From: Vibrio parahaemolyticus
Lineage (GTDB): Bacteria > Pseudomonadota > Gammaproteobacteria > Enterobacterales > Vibrionaceae
Length of the DNA stretch: 64,000 nt
Assembly (NCBI RefSeq): GCF_900460535.1
Contig: NZ_UHIL01000001.1
Location: forward strand, 620,001 to 684,000
Direction of reading: 5' to 3'
Positions within the stretch are counted from its first letter, which is position 1, and each line of letters starts with the position of its first letter. Below the pieces are notes generated by a model. The model searched no databases. It saw nothing but the letters and a program-made list of their open reading frames with translations, and was not told where the DNA came from. The position numbers and the translations under genes are program-made. Below are positions 51,380-60,188 of the stretch, piece after piece.

Positions 51380-51811
51380 TTATTCTTTATGGAGTTTGTA
51401 GATTCTAGTTTCAAGCAGTAAGTTATAGCTGGACTCTGACTTGTCAAATTGAAACCCGTGATTTTTAGCAAATACGTCTATTAATAACAAAGACGGATAT
51501 GGACTAATAATAGTTAGTAAAGATGTAATTATTAAAAGTCGATTAATGAAATTTCTTTCTTTAGCTTTTGCTGCTCTGCCAACTATAAATGAGAATATGC
51601 CCATGAAAGAGAAAATGAGGAAAACACCACTTCCAAAAAAAGATAAAATGTAAATTTGATTAAATATGACTTCAGGCCTAGATTCCATTATGAAATTGGC
51701 GAAGTTATAACTTTTGCTAATACCAATATAGAATAAAGTTACTGATAATAACAAAAAAAATACGCCTAAAAAAAATGCAGTGTATCTGTCTTTTTTCGTC
51801 ATTTCTTTCAT
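51380..51811 (-). CDS. Hypothetical three-helix inner membrane protein; candidate immunity protein
   Basis: I do not recognise this 143-residue protein. It has a lysine-rich start, three membrane helices (about residues 12-31, 53-78 and 91-114) and a hydrophilic tail of about 29 residues. The positive-inside rule puts the N-terminus in the cytoplasm and the tail in the periplasm. Its ATG overlaps the stop of the upstream 279-residue gene by one base (TAATG), so it should be made together with it. A small membrane protein coupled directly behind a membrane-active protein is the usual layout of a bacterial effector and its immunity protein. That function is inference only. The gene is AT-rich and uses A/T-ending codons, unlike the carAB genes beside it. 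Confidence 0.7.
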   Translation of the reverse strand: MKEMTKKDRYTAFFLGVFFLLLSVTLFYIGISKSYNFANFIMESRPEVIFNQIYILSFFGSGVFLIFSFMGIFSFIVGRAAKAKERNFINRLLIITSLLTIISPYPSLLLIDVFAKNHGFQFDKSESSYNLLLETRIYKLHKE

Positions 51812-52650
51812 TAGAGGTTACTTCCATTTAAACGACCTAAAGCTACAGAGCTATGTATTTTTAGAGATAGCTTTTCGTATTCATTTTTAGCTATATTGTC
51901 CATATGAGTATCGATTGCATTAGTAAGTTTATTTGTTAATGAGAACTCTTGGTCTATATAATTTAGGCTTTGCCCCACTAATACACCAACTACAATTATT
52001 CCCAATATCGGTCCTGCTGATAAAAATACAGCACTTCCTAGGTAAAGTGTTGCTAGCTTTGTCGACCCCGCAGCTATTGCGGAAGACAATCCGATTTTTA
52101 TAATATCGCTAGCAACACTCCCATAAAGTTTAGAGAGAGTTTGCTTATCTCCTAAGAAATAATTGGCGACATGATAAGCGGTTACAAGTACTACTGTAAT
52201 TATGCCTCCGCTTTTTATAGATTTCATCACGCTTTCTGAACCAACTGCAAATTTTATGACAGTTGGGTTAGGGAGGCTACTACCTATATTGGTTAGTCGT
52301 AGTTGTAATGCGGAGGACCCTGATACAACAATATGTGGAACCCCAGCATAGCTTTTTATGTAAAATACACTGTTTTTCCCTGTAACTTTCTGACAAAGTT
52401 GAGCTACAAAAGCAAAATCACTTCCAGTTACATAGTAATTAGCTGTGTTTTCAAATAGACCTTTAATTCGCTCCCAGCGAGTAAGTGTTAGTTTATCTCT
52501 GATTGAGTTATTTATTAAAATGTCAAAAGATTCCACTGAAAATAAGAATGTCTTTTTATTGCCTTGGCTAGGTTTTTTTACTGGATAAGGCGCTGTAGTT
52601 TTATTATCTTTTGGAAATTTTTGACCTGCTATTGGATATGTGGTTGACAT
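51811..52650 (-). CDS. Hypothetical membrane-active protein; candidate antibacterial effector
   Basis: I do not recognise this 279-residue protein. Residues 1-35 are Lys/Pro-rich and look flexible. Residues 36-145 are a soluble region rich in beta-type sequence (FLFSVESFDIL, VFYIKSYAGVPHIVVSG). Residues 148-166 are hydrophobic, and 178-229 form a Gly/Ala/Ser-rich hydrophobic stretch resembling a helical hairpin of pore formers. The end is hydrophilic. No secretion signal is seen. Type VI effectors of the membrane-disrupting kind (the Tme family of V. parahaemolyticus is a precedent) have C-terminal helices and a membrane immunity partner just downstream. This locus has that layout, but I cannot show homology. 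Base composition is AT-rich, suggesting transfer. Confidence 0.7.
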   Translation of the reverse strand: MSTTYPIAGQKFPKDNKTTAPYPVKKPSQGNKKTFLFSVESFDILINNSIRDKLTLTRWERIKGLFENTANYYVTGSDFAFVAQLCQKVTGKNSVFYIKSYAGVPHIVVSGSSALQLRLTNIGSSLPNPTVIKFAVGSESVMKSIKSGGIITVVLVTAYHVANYFLGDKQTLSKLYGSVASDIIKIGLSSAIAAGSTKLATLYLGSAVFLSAGPILGIIVVGVLVGQSLNYIDQEFSLTNKLTNAIDTHMDNIAKNEYEKLSLKIHSSVALGRLNGSNL

Positions 52651-53286
52651 GTCAGTTATACCTAGTTTTATTTTATTTTATGTAAATGTAACTTTAAATC
52701 TATTTTTTCTATAGTTTGCCTTTCGATTTCTTATTAATAAGAAAATATTTGCGACTTAACTCTAATTATTATTTTTATATTGTTAATATGTTGTTTTTTT
52801 GAGTTTCATTCTTAAGTCTGGTTTTTATGAAAATTGCGCTAGCGCAAAGAAATAATTTATCAGTGCTTATATGGCAACTGAATGGAATGACCAATTTGAC
52901 GATTTGTTGTTAGGTGCGTCTATGTCTATTTTTGGTATTGTCGAAAATATGGCGGCGGATTTAATGATGTTATTATAAATGTAGTAATAGAGTATGATAG
53001 TCGTACTTTAACAATACCCTTGGAAATTTATCCAAATTGGAAATGTCTCTGTATAGACATAATTATACAGTGTTGCATTTTTAAAATAAGCCACTATAAA
53101 CGTTATAAATTATCTTTTTTCAATATAAGTTAGCTTTTATCTGTAGATCTTTAGGTTAGAGCTTCTCAATACTTACTTAAATCAATGAAAATATGGAATA
53201 GGTTCATATCTCGACTTTCCTTTTTAGTTTGAGGTGTTAAGTGCTACCGTTTAGTTCTTTTCGTATTTTTGAACAAGGAAGTGTAA
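52651..53286. other. AT-rich gap with gene remnants
   Basis: This 636-base stretch between the candidate effector and the TSUP gene is very AT-rich. Apart from the broken frame at 52871-53133 it shows no supportable gene, tRNA, inverted terminal repeat or attC-like site. It must contain the promoters of the two divergent flanking genes; none is clear. Confidence 0.55.
52871..53133 (+). pseudogene. Broken short gene, possibly a phage head-tail joining protein remnant
   Basis: An ATG at 52871 opens 35 codons ending at 52978. Near codon 26 the sense-looking frame shifts: reading on from 52948 in the -1 frame gives Y-G-G-G-F-N and then an open frame to a stop at 53131, with I-E-Y-D-S-R-T-L-T-I-P-L-E-I-Y in it. 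The opening (W-N-D-Q-F-D-D-L-L, then S-M-S-I-F-G) loosely recalls small phage head-tail joining proteins such as lambda FII, which also begin with FDxLFD-like residues and a helix ending in G. The match is short and by eye. Chance reading frames in AT-rich DNA are a real alternative. Confidence 0.3.
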
Positions 53287-54066
53287 GTGGAGCTTACTTT
53301 AGAAGTATTAACCGCGTTGTTTTTGGTTGCATCTGTGGCTGGTTTTATTGATGCAATGGCTGGTGGGGGAGGGCTCCTTACGCTCCCTGCGCTTTTGGCT
53401 GCGGGGTTGAGTCCGACTCAAGCTCTAGCAACCAACAAGTTACAAAGTTCGTTTGGTAGCTTCTCGGCTAGCTGGTATTTCGTGCGTAACGGTATTGTTA
53501 GCCTAAAGGAAATGCGTTTCGCGATACTCTGTACTTTTATTGGTGCTGCAATCGGTGCCGAGGCTGTACAGTTTATTGATGCTAGCGTACTCACCAGTTT
53601 GATTCCTGTTCTTCTAATTGCGATTTCTCTTTATTTTTTACTCGCACCAAGCTCTCGAAAAATCGATGGCGAACCAAAACTTGCCGAAGCGATGTTTGCA
53701 TTGTGTATCGGTGGTGGAGTTGGTTTCTACGATGGTTTCTTTGGCCCCGGTACGGGCTCGGTTTTTACTGTGTGCTTTGTTGCTCTTGGCCACTTCTCCC
53801 TCGTGGATGCAACAGCACGAACTAAGATTTTGAATTTCACTTCAAACATCGCTGCATTGTTGTTTTTCGTTCTAGCAGGGTTACCTGTATGGGAAATTGG
53901 TTTGACGATGGCGGTCGGTGGCTTTATTGGCGCTCAACTTGGCGCAAAAGTGGTGGTTACCAAAGGTCAAAAGTGGATTCGACCTCTAGTGATTACCATG
54001 TCTATGCTGATGGCAACAAAACTTCTTTGGCAACAACATCAGCAATGGCTTCTAACACTGTTTTAA
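53287..54066 (+). CDS. TSUP family membrane transporter (YfcA/TauE type)
   Basis: The 259-residue protein has about eight membrane helices in two similar halves: the first contains AGFIDAMAGGGGLLTLPALL and ATNKLQSSFG, the second GFYDGFFGPGTGS and ARTKILNFTSN. These are the signatures of the TauE/SafE/TSUP family (E. coli YfcA is the nearest type), which exports or imports sulfonates, sulfite or other organic acids. The substrate is unknown. A GTG start follows AAGGAAG. Its last 65 bases overlap the end of the convergent LysR gene. Confidence 0.9.
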   Translation: MELTLEVLTALFLVASVAGFIDAMAGGGGLLTLPALLAAGLSPTQALATNKLQSSFGSFSASWYFVRNGIVSLKEMRFAILCTFIGAAIGAEAVQFIDASVLTSLIPVLLIAISLYFLLAPSSRKIDGEPKLAEAMFALCIGGGVGFYDGFFGPGTGSVFTVCFVALGHFSLVDATARTKILNFTSNIAALLFFVLAGLPVWEIGLTMAVGGFIGAQLGAKVVVTKGQKWIRPLVITMSMLMATKLLWQQHQQWLLTLF

Positions 54067-54862
54067 TTCGCTGATTGCGGTATGTGTTGTGGCGAAGACA
54101 GATGTGTATTGGGCGAATTAGAGGCTCTAGTTCTTCGAATTCAAAACAGAAATTTGATGCGATGTTGAGTGTTTTGATGATGGATTTAGGTATCAGTGCT
54201 GGTGCCATACCTTTTAAAGCTAATTGCGCTGCCGCAGTGTAGGAGTCCATCTCCATCAAAGGTTGGATCTCGTACTTGGACAAAATGGCTTGCTGATATG
54301 TATTGGCTGGGTTATTCAAATCGTTAGTTAAAATCGCTTTTGGTAATTGAGTTAGCGGGTACTTACTTATTATAGAGAAAGGCTCATCGGCGAGATGAAC
54401 GCTCATCAAACCGTGATGAGAAGGTAAGTAACCAGCGCAGAATCCTAGGGTTGCTCGCCCTGATTTTACGTTTTCAACGATTCTCGGAGTGTGATTGGTA
54501 GAGATTCTGAGATAAGGATCGCGTGCTAGTTGCTCTTCCATAATCATACTCAGATAACCTGCGACGAGAGTTTCTGAGCAATCCATTTTTATTAATGACG
54601 TATCTTCGAGCTCTTGCTGATCGTAAATCTGTCCTCGTAACTCATTGAATGTGGGCTCTATCGTATTGATAAGGGCCAGAGCATCCGAGGTTAGTTTAAT
54701 GTGTCTGCCGTTTGGCTCGATCAGTTTCTTTCCTAACTTTTTTTCTAAATTGGCGATACGTTTACTCACCGCAGATTGGCTGATGTACAGCTGACTACCA
54801 GTGCGGCTCATGGTTTTTTCTTTACTTAGTACAAGTAACGTTTCAATGCCTTCTAATAACAT
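54002..54862 (-). CDS. LysR family transcriptional regulator
   Basis: A 286-residue regulator with an N-terminal winged helix-turn-helix (about residues 3-62, with SQSAVSKRIANLEKKLGKKLI as the recognition region) and a C-terminal two-lobed ligand-binding domain. The ligand and targets are unknown. LysR genes usually control a divergent neighbour, but here the nearest gene upstream is the minus-strand yadS side and the TSUP gene is convergent, so TSUP control is not implied by layout. The two 3' ends overlap by 65 bases. Confidence 0.9.
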   Translation of the reverse strand: MLLEGIETLLVLSKEKTMSRTGSQLYISQSAVSKRIANLEKKLGKKLIEPNGRHIKLTSDALALINTIEPTFNELRGQIYDQQELEDTSLIKMDCSETLVAGYLSMIMEEQLARDPYLRISTNHTPRIVENVKSGRATLGFCAGYLPSHHGLMSVHLADEPFSIISKYPLTQLPKAILTNDLNNPANTYQQAILSKYEIQPLMEMDSYTAAAQLALKGMAPALIPKSIIKTLNIASNFCFEFEELEPLIRPIHICLRHNTYRNQRIKTVLEAIADVVAKEVLLPSA

Positions 54863-54943
54863 AGCAATTAATGAAAATTAGGAATGAGACGGATAATTTA
54901 ACGAATTGCTGAGGGATAAGCGAATCGTGTTAATTAAAATGCG

Positions 54944-54969
54944 AAGAGCCGAGATAAAGTCGGCTCTTT
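54944..54969 (-). terminator. Hairpin after yadS, probable terminator
   Basis: Stem AAGAGCCGA/TCGGCTCTT (54944-54952 with 54960-54968) lies just past the yadS stop. On the minus strand the following run (CGCATTTT) is a weak T tract. Confidence 0.6.
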
Positions 54970-54994
54970 AGATTGAAATCTGTACTTGAATTGC

Positions 54995-55615
54995 TTAGCG
55001 GTTGATGGCGAAAGTAGGTAAAGATAAGTGCCAACGAATCGCACCAAGGCGAATCACCAGTGTTGAGATAACACCTGCGAGCAGGGCTGTGGAATGATCG
55101 TAACTCATACTCACAGCCATCGTGTGGAAGATGCCACCAATGATACAGGCTGTGGCGTAGACTTCGCTTCTTAGCACCATAGGTACCTCTCGGGCTAAGA
55201 CATCTCGGATTATGCCGCCCCCGCAACCGGTGATTACACCCATGATCACGGCAACCATGCCGGAGGCGTTGTAGGCGAGCGCTTTTTCTACCCCAATTCC
55301 CACAAATACGGCCAGACCGATGGCGTCACACACGGGTAAAACCCACCAATATAACCGTTTTGGTCTGCGAACCAAGATCATAGTTAACAAACAGGTGATG
55401 AAGATAACCCAAAGATAAGTGGTATCGGTAATCCAAAAGACGGGGGTCGCACCAAGTGCCATATCACGAATAGTGCCACCGCCGATGGCAGTCACGCTGC
55501 CTAGGACGATAACACCGAAGGGATCCATTTTTAATCGGCCAGCGAGTAAAACACCAGACACAGCGAAGATTGCTGTACCGAATAAATCGATCATATAAAG
55601 CAGCATGGAATCCAT
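54995..55615 (-). CDS. yadS: UPF0126/TRIC family membrane protein YadS
   Basis: The 206-residue protein has six or seven membrane helices, with two repeats opening with FGTAIFAVSGVLLAG and DAIGLAVFVGIGVEKAL, and a GGGTIRDM / GGGIIRDVL pair after each. This is the bacterial TRIC-like (UPF0126) family, related to cation channels; some members have been linked to glycine or cation transport, but the role here is not known. It follows btuF, as in E. coli. Confidence 0.88.
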   Translation of the reverse strand: MDSMLLYMIDLFGTAIFAVSGVLLAGRLKMDPFGVIVLGSVTAIGGGTIRDMALGATPVFWITDTTYLWVIFITCLLTMILVRRPKRLYWWVLPVCDAIGLAVFVGIGVEKALAYNASGMVAVIMGVITGCGGGIIRDVLAREVPMVLRSEVYATACIIGGIFHTMAVSMSYDHSTALLAGVISTLVIRLGAIRWHLSLPTFAINR

Positions 55616-55686
55616 GTTACTTGGTACCTATAAAAAGTGTGAGAACAAAAATGGGCGGAAATTGTACGGTATTTCCAACGAAAACG

Positions 55687-56511
55687 TTAGCGTTTTCGTC
55701 TAACGCTTTCAAAGTGTTCACACACTTCAATGATCGCATTGAGTGTGCGTGGTGTTGGGCGATTTATCCAATCAGAATTGAGTGACCAAACATGATTGTT
55801 GCGCAGAGCTGGCAGTTCATTTTTCCATTGAGCCCACATACCATCATCACTCATAGCATGACGAGAGGTGAAGAGTACTTCAGGTTGACGTGTGATCACT
55901 TGCTCGATACTGACTTGAGGATAGGGTGCTGCTGTATTGGCAAATACATTTTCACCACCACAGAAGTTAAATACTTCGCTCGGCCAGTTTTTACCTGCCA
56001 CAGTAATGATCGGCTTTTCGCTGAGTTGATAAAAATAGCGGACTTTCTCTGTGGTGTTGTATGTCGCTTTGAGAGCAGTTAGCCCCTCTCTAAAGTCCCG
56101 CGCTGCTTTTTGACCCTTTGATGGATCATCACTGTATTGACTCAGCTGCTCAATATTATTTGCGATGTCTTCTAAAGTACCCGTGGTTGAGTAGTAGATA
56201 GGTACGCCAAATTGTTTTAACTTTTCGAGCTCTTTGGCGGGGTTACCCGCAGGCCAAGCAATGACGAGATCGGGCTGAAGGGCAATAATGCGTTCCAACT
56301 TTATGCCTTGGTAATTGGATACTTTCTCCAGTTCACCAGCTTCCTTCGGATAATCACTCATCTCACTCACAGCGATCAGTTTGTCACCTAAGCCAGCAGC
56401 ATAAGCTATCTCTGTGGCGTGAGGCGCTAAACTGATCACTCGTTCAACGGGTTCGTTCGCCATCGTAAGAGAGGAGAAGAAAAGGGGGAGGGATAGGCAA
56501 ATTTTGTTCAT
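55687..56511 (-). CDS. btuF: Vitamin B12 periplasmic binding protein BtuF
   Basis: This 274-residue protein has a signal peptide (1-18) and the two-lobed class III binding-protein fold: RVISLAPHATEIAYAAG near the start, IALQPDLVIAW in the middle, and KNWPSEVFNFCGG with VLFTSRHAM in the second lobe. BtuF delivers cobalamin to the BtuCD importer. The start used is the ATG at 56511; another at 56514 is adjacent. The ATG codons overlap the cobD stop (ATGATGA), so translation is coupled. Length is close to E. coli BtuF (266). Confidence 0.92.
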   Translation of the reverse strand: MNKICLSLPLFFSSLTMANEPVERVISLAPHATEIAYAAGLGDKLIAVSEMSDYPKEAGELEKVSNYQGIKLERIIALQPDLVIAWPAGNPAKELEKLKQFGVPIYYSTTGTLEDIANNIEQLSQYSDDPSKGQKAARDFREGLTALKATYNTTEKVRYFYQLSEKPIITVAGKNWPSEVFNFCGGENVFANTAAPYPQVSIEQVITRQPEVLFTSRHAMSDDGMWAQWKNELPALRNNHVWSLNSDWINRPTPRTLNAIIEVCEHFESVRRKR

Positions 56512-57464
56512 CATAATCCTTGATAAATCAGTGCTAGAATAAAGCTTTGAATCACAATCCAAGCAAAGATGCGCCAAACCAGCAAAATTTGGATTTGTGC
56601 AAGATGAATAGCAGAAGGCACAATGCGTCCACCAATCTTGGTGCGTTCTGCTCTGACGCCTTGGTATAGAGCAGGGCCTCCTAACGAAAGCTGGAACTTA
56701 TTGCCGATAGTACACAGTAACCAAGCTGGTCCTGGCAATGGCCAAGATTTCGCTTGTTGTTTGAGTCCATTAAGCACTGCGGACATATTGTGACCAGCAA
56801 GCAACAGTAGGGCAAATAATCTTAATGGAATGAATTCTAAAACGGCAACGATTTGAATGGCTGGTTTCCCAAATGGCGCATACTGACGACGGCTAGGAGA
56901 CCAAGCTCGTGCTAGCTCCATGGTTAAACGGTACATGAGCGCCCCAATCCCACCTGCGATGGCATACCAAAACAGGACACACACTACATTGCGACCAAAG
57001 CCCATAATGATGGTTTCAGATCCGGCTTTACTTATACCGACAAGCGATAACGTTTCGGTATCACGATTCACAAAAGGCTTGAGTAGCTCGCGACAGCGCG
57101 TTTTATCCTCACGCGACAAGGCGAGGGCAAGTTGTTTGGTGAGGGTTTCGCAACTTCGCCAATCTAACGCTAATAGTAACAGAGCAAGTTCGTACAGAGG
57201 CTCTTGCCAAACTAAGGGCTTTAGAGCGATTAAGAGCACCAAACACGGCAATGTCATCAAAATAAGAGCGAGGCTTCCTGAGAGAATGCTTTGTGAATAG
57301 CTATGGTGGTTATTTACTTTCTCTGCTAATTGTTCGGCTACCTTGCGCCATAAAGTCGCAGGGTGAGCGGAATGAGGAATAGGGAGGATCAGGTGAAACA
57401 GTAATGCGCCCCACATCACGAGGAGCGCACCGTTAGCATAGAATTGCTGAAAAATTTCTTCCAT
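56511..57464 (-). CDS. cobD: Adenosylcobinamide-phosphate synthase family protein (CobD/CbiB)
   Basis: The 317-residue membrane protein has several hydrophobic helices and the CobD/CbiB marks: RDTETLSLVGISKAGSETI in the middle, an EFIPLRLFALLLL helix, and a GGPALYQG segment near the end. The family joins aminopropanol phosphate to cobyric acid, near the end of B12 assembly. Sequence is divergent, and no other cobalamin synthesis gene is in the window, so its exact substrate is uncertain; it may act in cobinamide salvage with BtuF. It begins 13 bases after mtnN. Confidence 0.82.
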   Translation of the reverse strand: MEEIFQQFYANGALLVMWGALLFHLILPIPHSAHPATLWRKVAEQLAEKVNNHHSYSQSILSGSLALILMTLPCLVLLIALKPLVWQEPLYELALLLLALDWRSCETLTKQLALALSREDKTRCRELLKPFVNRDTETLSLVGISKAGSETIIMGFGRNVVCVLFWYAIAGGIGALMYRLTMELARAWSPSRRQYAPFGKPAIQIVAVLEFIPLRLFALLLLAGHNMSAVLNGLKQQAKSWPLPGPAWLLCTIGNKFQLSLGGPALYQGVRAERTKIGGRIVPSAIHLAQIQILLVWRIFAWIVIQSFILALIYQGL

Positions 57465-57476
57465 GAATGACTTGGA

Positions 57477-58172
57477 TTACTTAACCAGTTCCAGCATCTT
57501 GAATACCATTTCTGAAGAGCTTTTTGCTGCTAGAGGCAGGAATTCTTCAAAGCTCATTGGTGATTCTTTATCAGCAACGTCAGAGATAGCACGTACAACA
57601 ACAAATGGTGTGTTGAACTGGTGGCAAGTCTGAGCAATAGCTGATGCTTCCATTTCAACCGCAATAACGGATGGGAAGTTTTCACGAATGAACGCTTGGC
57701 GCTCAGCCGTGCAAACAAACGCATCGCCCGTACAGATCAAACCGCGAACAGCATGTGTATTTGCCATTTGCTCGAGTGCTTTTTCCGCTAGGTCCATCAG
57801 TTTTTCATCCGCTTTGAATGCTGCTGGTTGACCTGCCATTTGACCAATTTCATAGCCAAAAGCAGTCACGTCTGCATCATGGTGGCGCACTTCTGTAGAA
57901 ATCACTACGTCACCTAGATTTAGGCTTGAATCGAAACCACCAGCAGAACCTGTGTTGATAACCACATCTGGTTGGTATTCATCAAGAAGAATTGTTGTAC
58001 CAACTGCCGCAGCAACTTTACCGATACCAGATTGTAGTAGCACTACATCTACATCGTTAATTTGACCAGAGAAAAACGTACAACCTGCTTTGTTTACGGT
58101 TTGGCAGTTTGTCATAGCTTCTTTCAGGATGGTCACTTCTTGTTCCATCGCCCCGATGATACCAACTTTCAT
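57477..58172 (-). CDS. mtnN: 5'-methylthioadenosine/S-adenosylhomocysteine nucleosidase MtnN (Pfs)
   Basis: A 231-residue nucleosidase (E. coli 232). It starts [13 protein letters not shown], with the NTGSAGGF segment near residue 75, CTGDAFVC near 150 and [10 protein letters not shown] near 172, then catalytic RAISDVAD. It removes adenine from MTA and SAH; the SAH route gives S-ribosylhomocysteine, the LuxS substrate for autoinducer-2 in Vibrio quorum sensing. The ATG at 58172 follows AAAGAGAG; an in-frame codon at 58217 is rejected. First enzyme gene of the mtnN-cobD-btuF-yadS operon. Confidence 0.96.
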   Translation of the reverse strand: MKVGIIGAMEQEVTILKEAMTNCQTVNKAGCTFFSGQINDVDVVLLQSGIGKVAAAVGTTILLDEYQPDVVINTGSAGGFDSSLNLGDVVISTEVRHHDADVTAFGYEIGQMAGQPAAFKADEKLMDLAEKALEQMANTHAVRGLICTGDAFVCTAERQAFIRENFPSVIAVEMEASAIAQTCHQFNTPFVVVRAISDVADKESPMSFEEFLPLAAKSSSEMVFKMLELVK

Positions 58173-58234
58173 AGCACTCTCTTTAGGTAAAATATTTAAT
58201 CGGCGAGAGTATAGCACTCCCTGTCAGCAGTTTT

Positions 58235-58663
58235 CTATTTGATGAGTTCTGCTTTAGAAAGTTCGGTTCGTAATTGCTCGGCCCGTTTTCGATTGACGCC
58301 AAAGTCGGAATACCCTACGCGTGATTCTGAACGCACGATCAGAGTATGCCCGTCGATCTTTAATTCGAGATCATCCACGAAGCGCATGATTTTAGATGTG
58401 CATTCAATGCGCAGATAATTGCCATCTTTCTCTGCTGTTTTAGCCCCCGATAGTTGCAGTGCTGCTTGCTCAATTGCATCCAATGTGGCGGATTCGGTGA
58501 GAGTAAAAGGTTCGAGGTGGTGTTCTTCTCGTTGGTCTTGTGTTGAAACGCAGTTAGGTTTGTTTCCACATGGGGTTTGAGTTCTATCTGGCATCGAAGT
58601 GACTCCTTGGCTGCATGCGGTTAAGCCGAGAAAAGTGATGAGCATCAGAGCGGCTTTTTTCAT
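58235..58663 (-). CDS. DUF1499 family lipoprotein
   Basis: The 142-residue protein has a lipoprotein signal (lipobox LTAC, Cys17), then a short linker and a single DUF1499 domain marked by CGNKPNCVSTQ and SESRVGYSDFGVNRKRAEQL. Function of the family is not known to me. It lies 62 bases upstream of mtnN on the same strand with no terminator between, so it may be the leading gene of that operon. Confidence 0.85.
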   Translation of the reverse strand: MKKAALMLITFLGLTACSQGVTSMPDRTQTPCGNKPNCVSTQDQREEHHLEPFTLTESATLDAIEQAALQLSGAKTAEKDGNYLRIECTSKIMRFVDDLELKIDGHTLIVRSESRVGYSDFGVNRKRAEQLRTELSKAELIK

Positions 58664-58708
58664 GAGTTCTATTCCTTAACAGAGGAATTTAATTATATGT
58701 AATAAAAG

Positions 58709-58738
58709 AAAAAAGGATCCAATCTTTGGATCCTTTTT
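58709..58738 (-). terminator. Terminator of gltBD
   Basis: A long stem AAAAAGGATCCAA with its complement around a TC loop lies between the gltD stop and the DUF1499 gene; on the minus strand it ends in six T. Confidence 0.85.
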
Positions 58739-58754
58739 GAGTGTTGGGACGAGG

Positions 58755-60170
<1,416 letters not shown>

Positions 60171-60188
60171 TCAAACATCCTCCATGAT

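Noticed and set aside
52651..53286. An integron attC site or insertion-sequence ends in the AT-rich gap
   Set aside because: No paired core sites, inverted terminal repeats, target duplications or transposase fragments could be found by eye.
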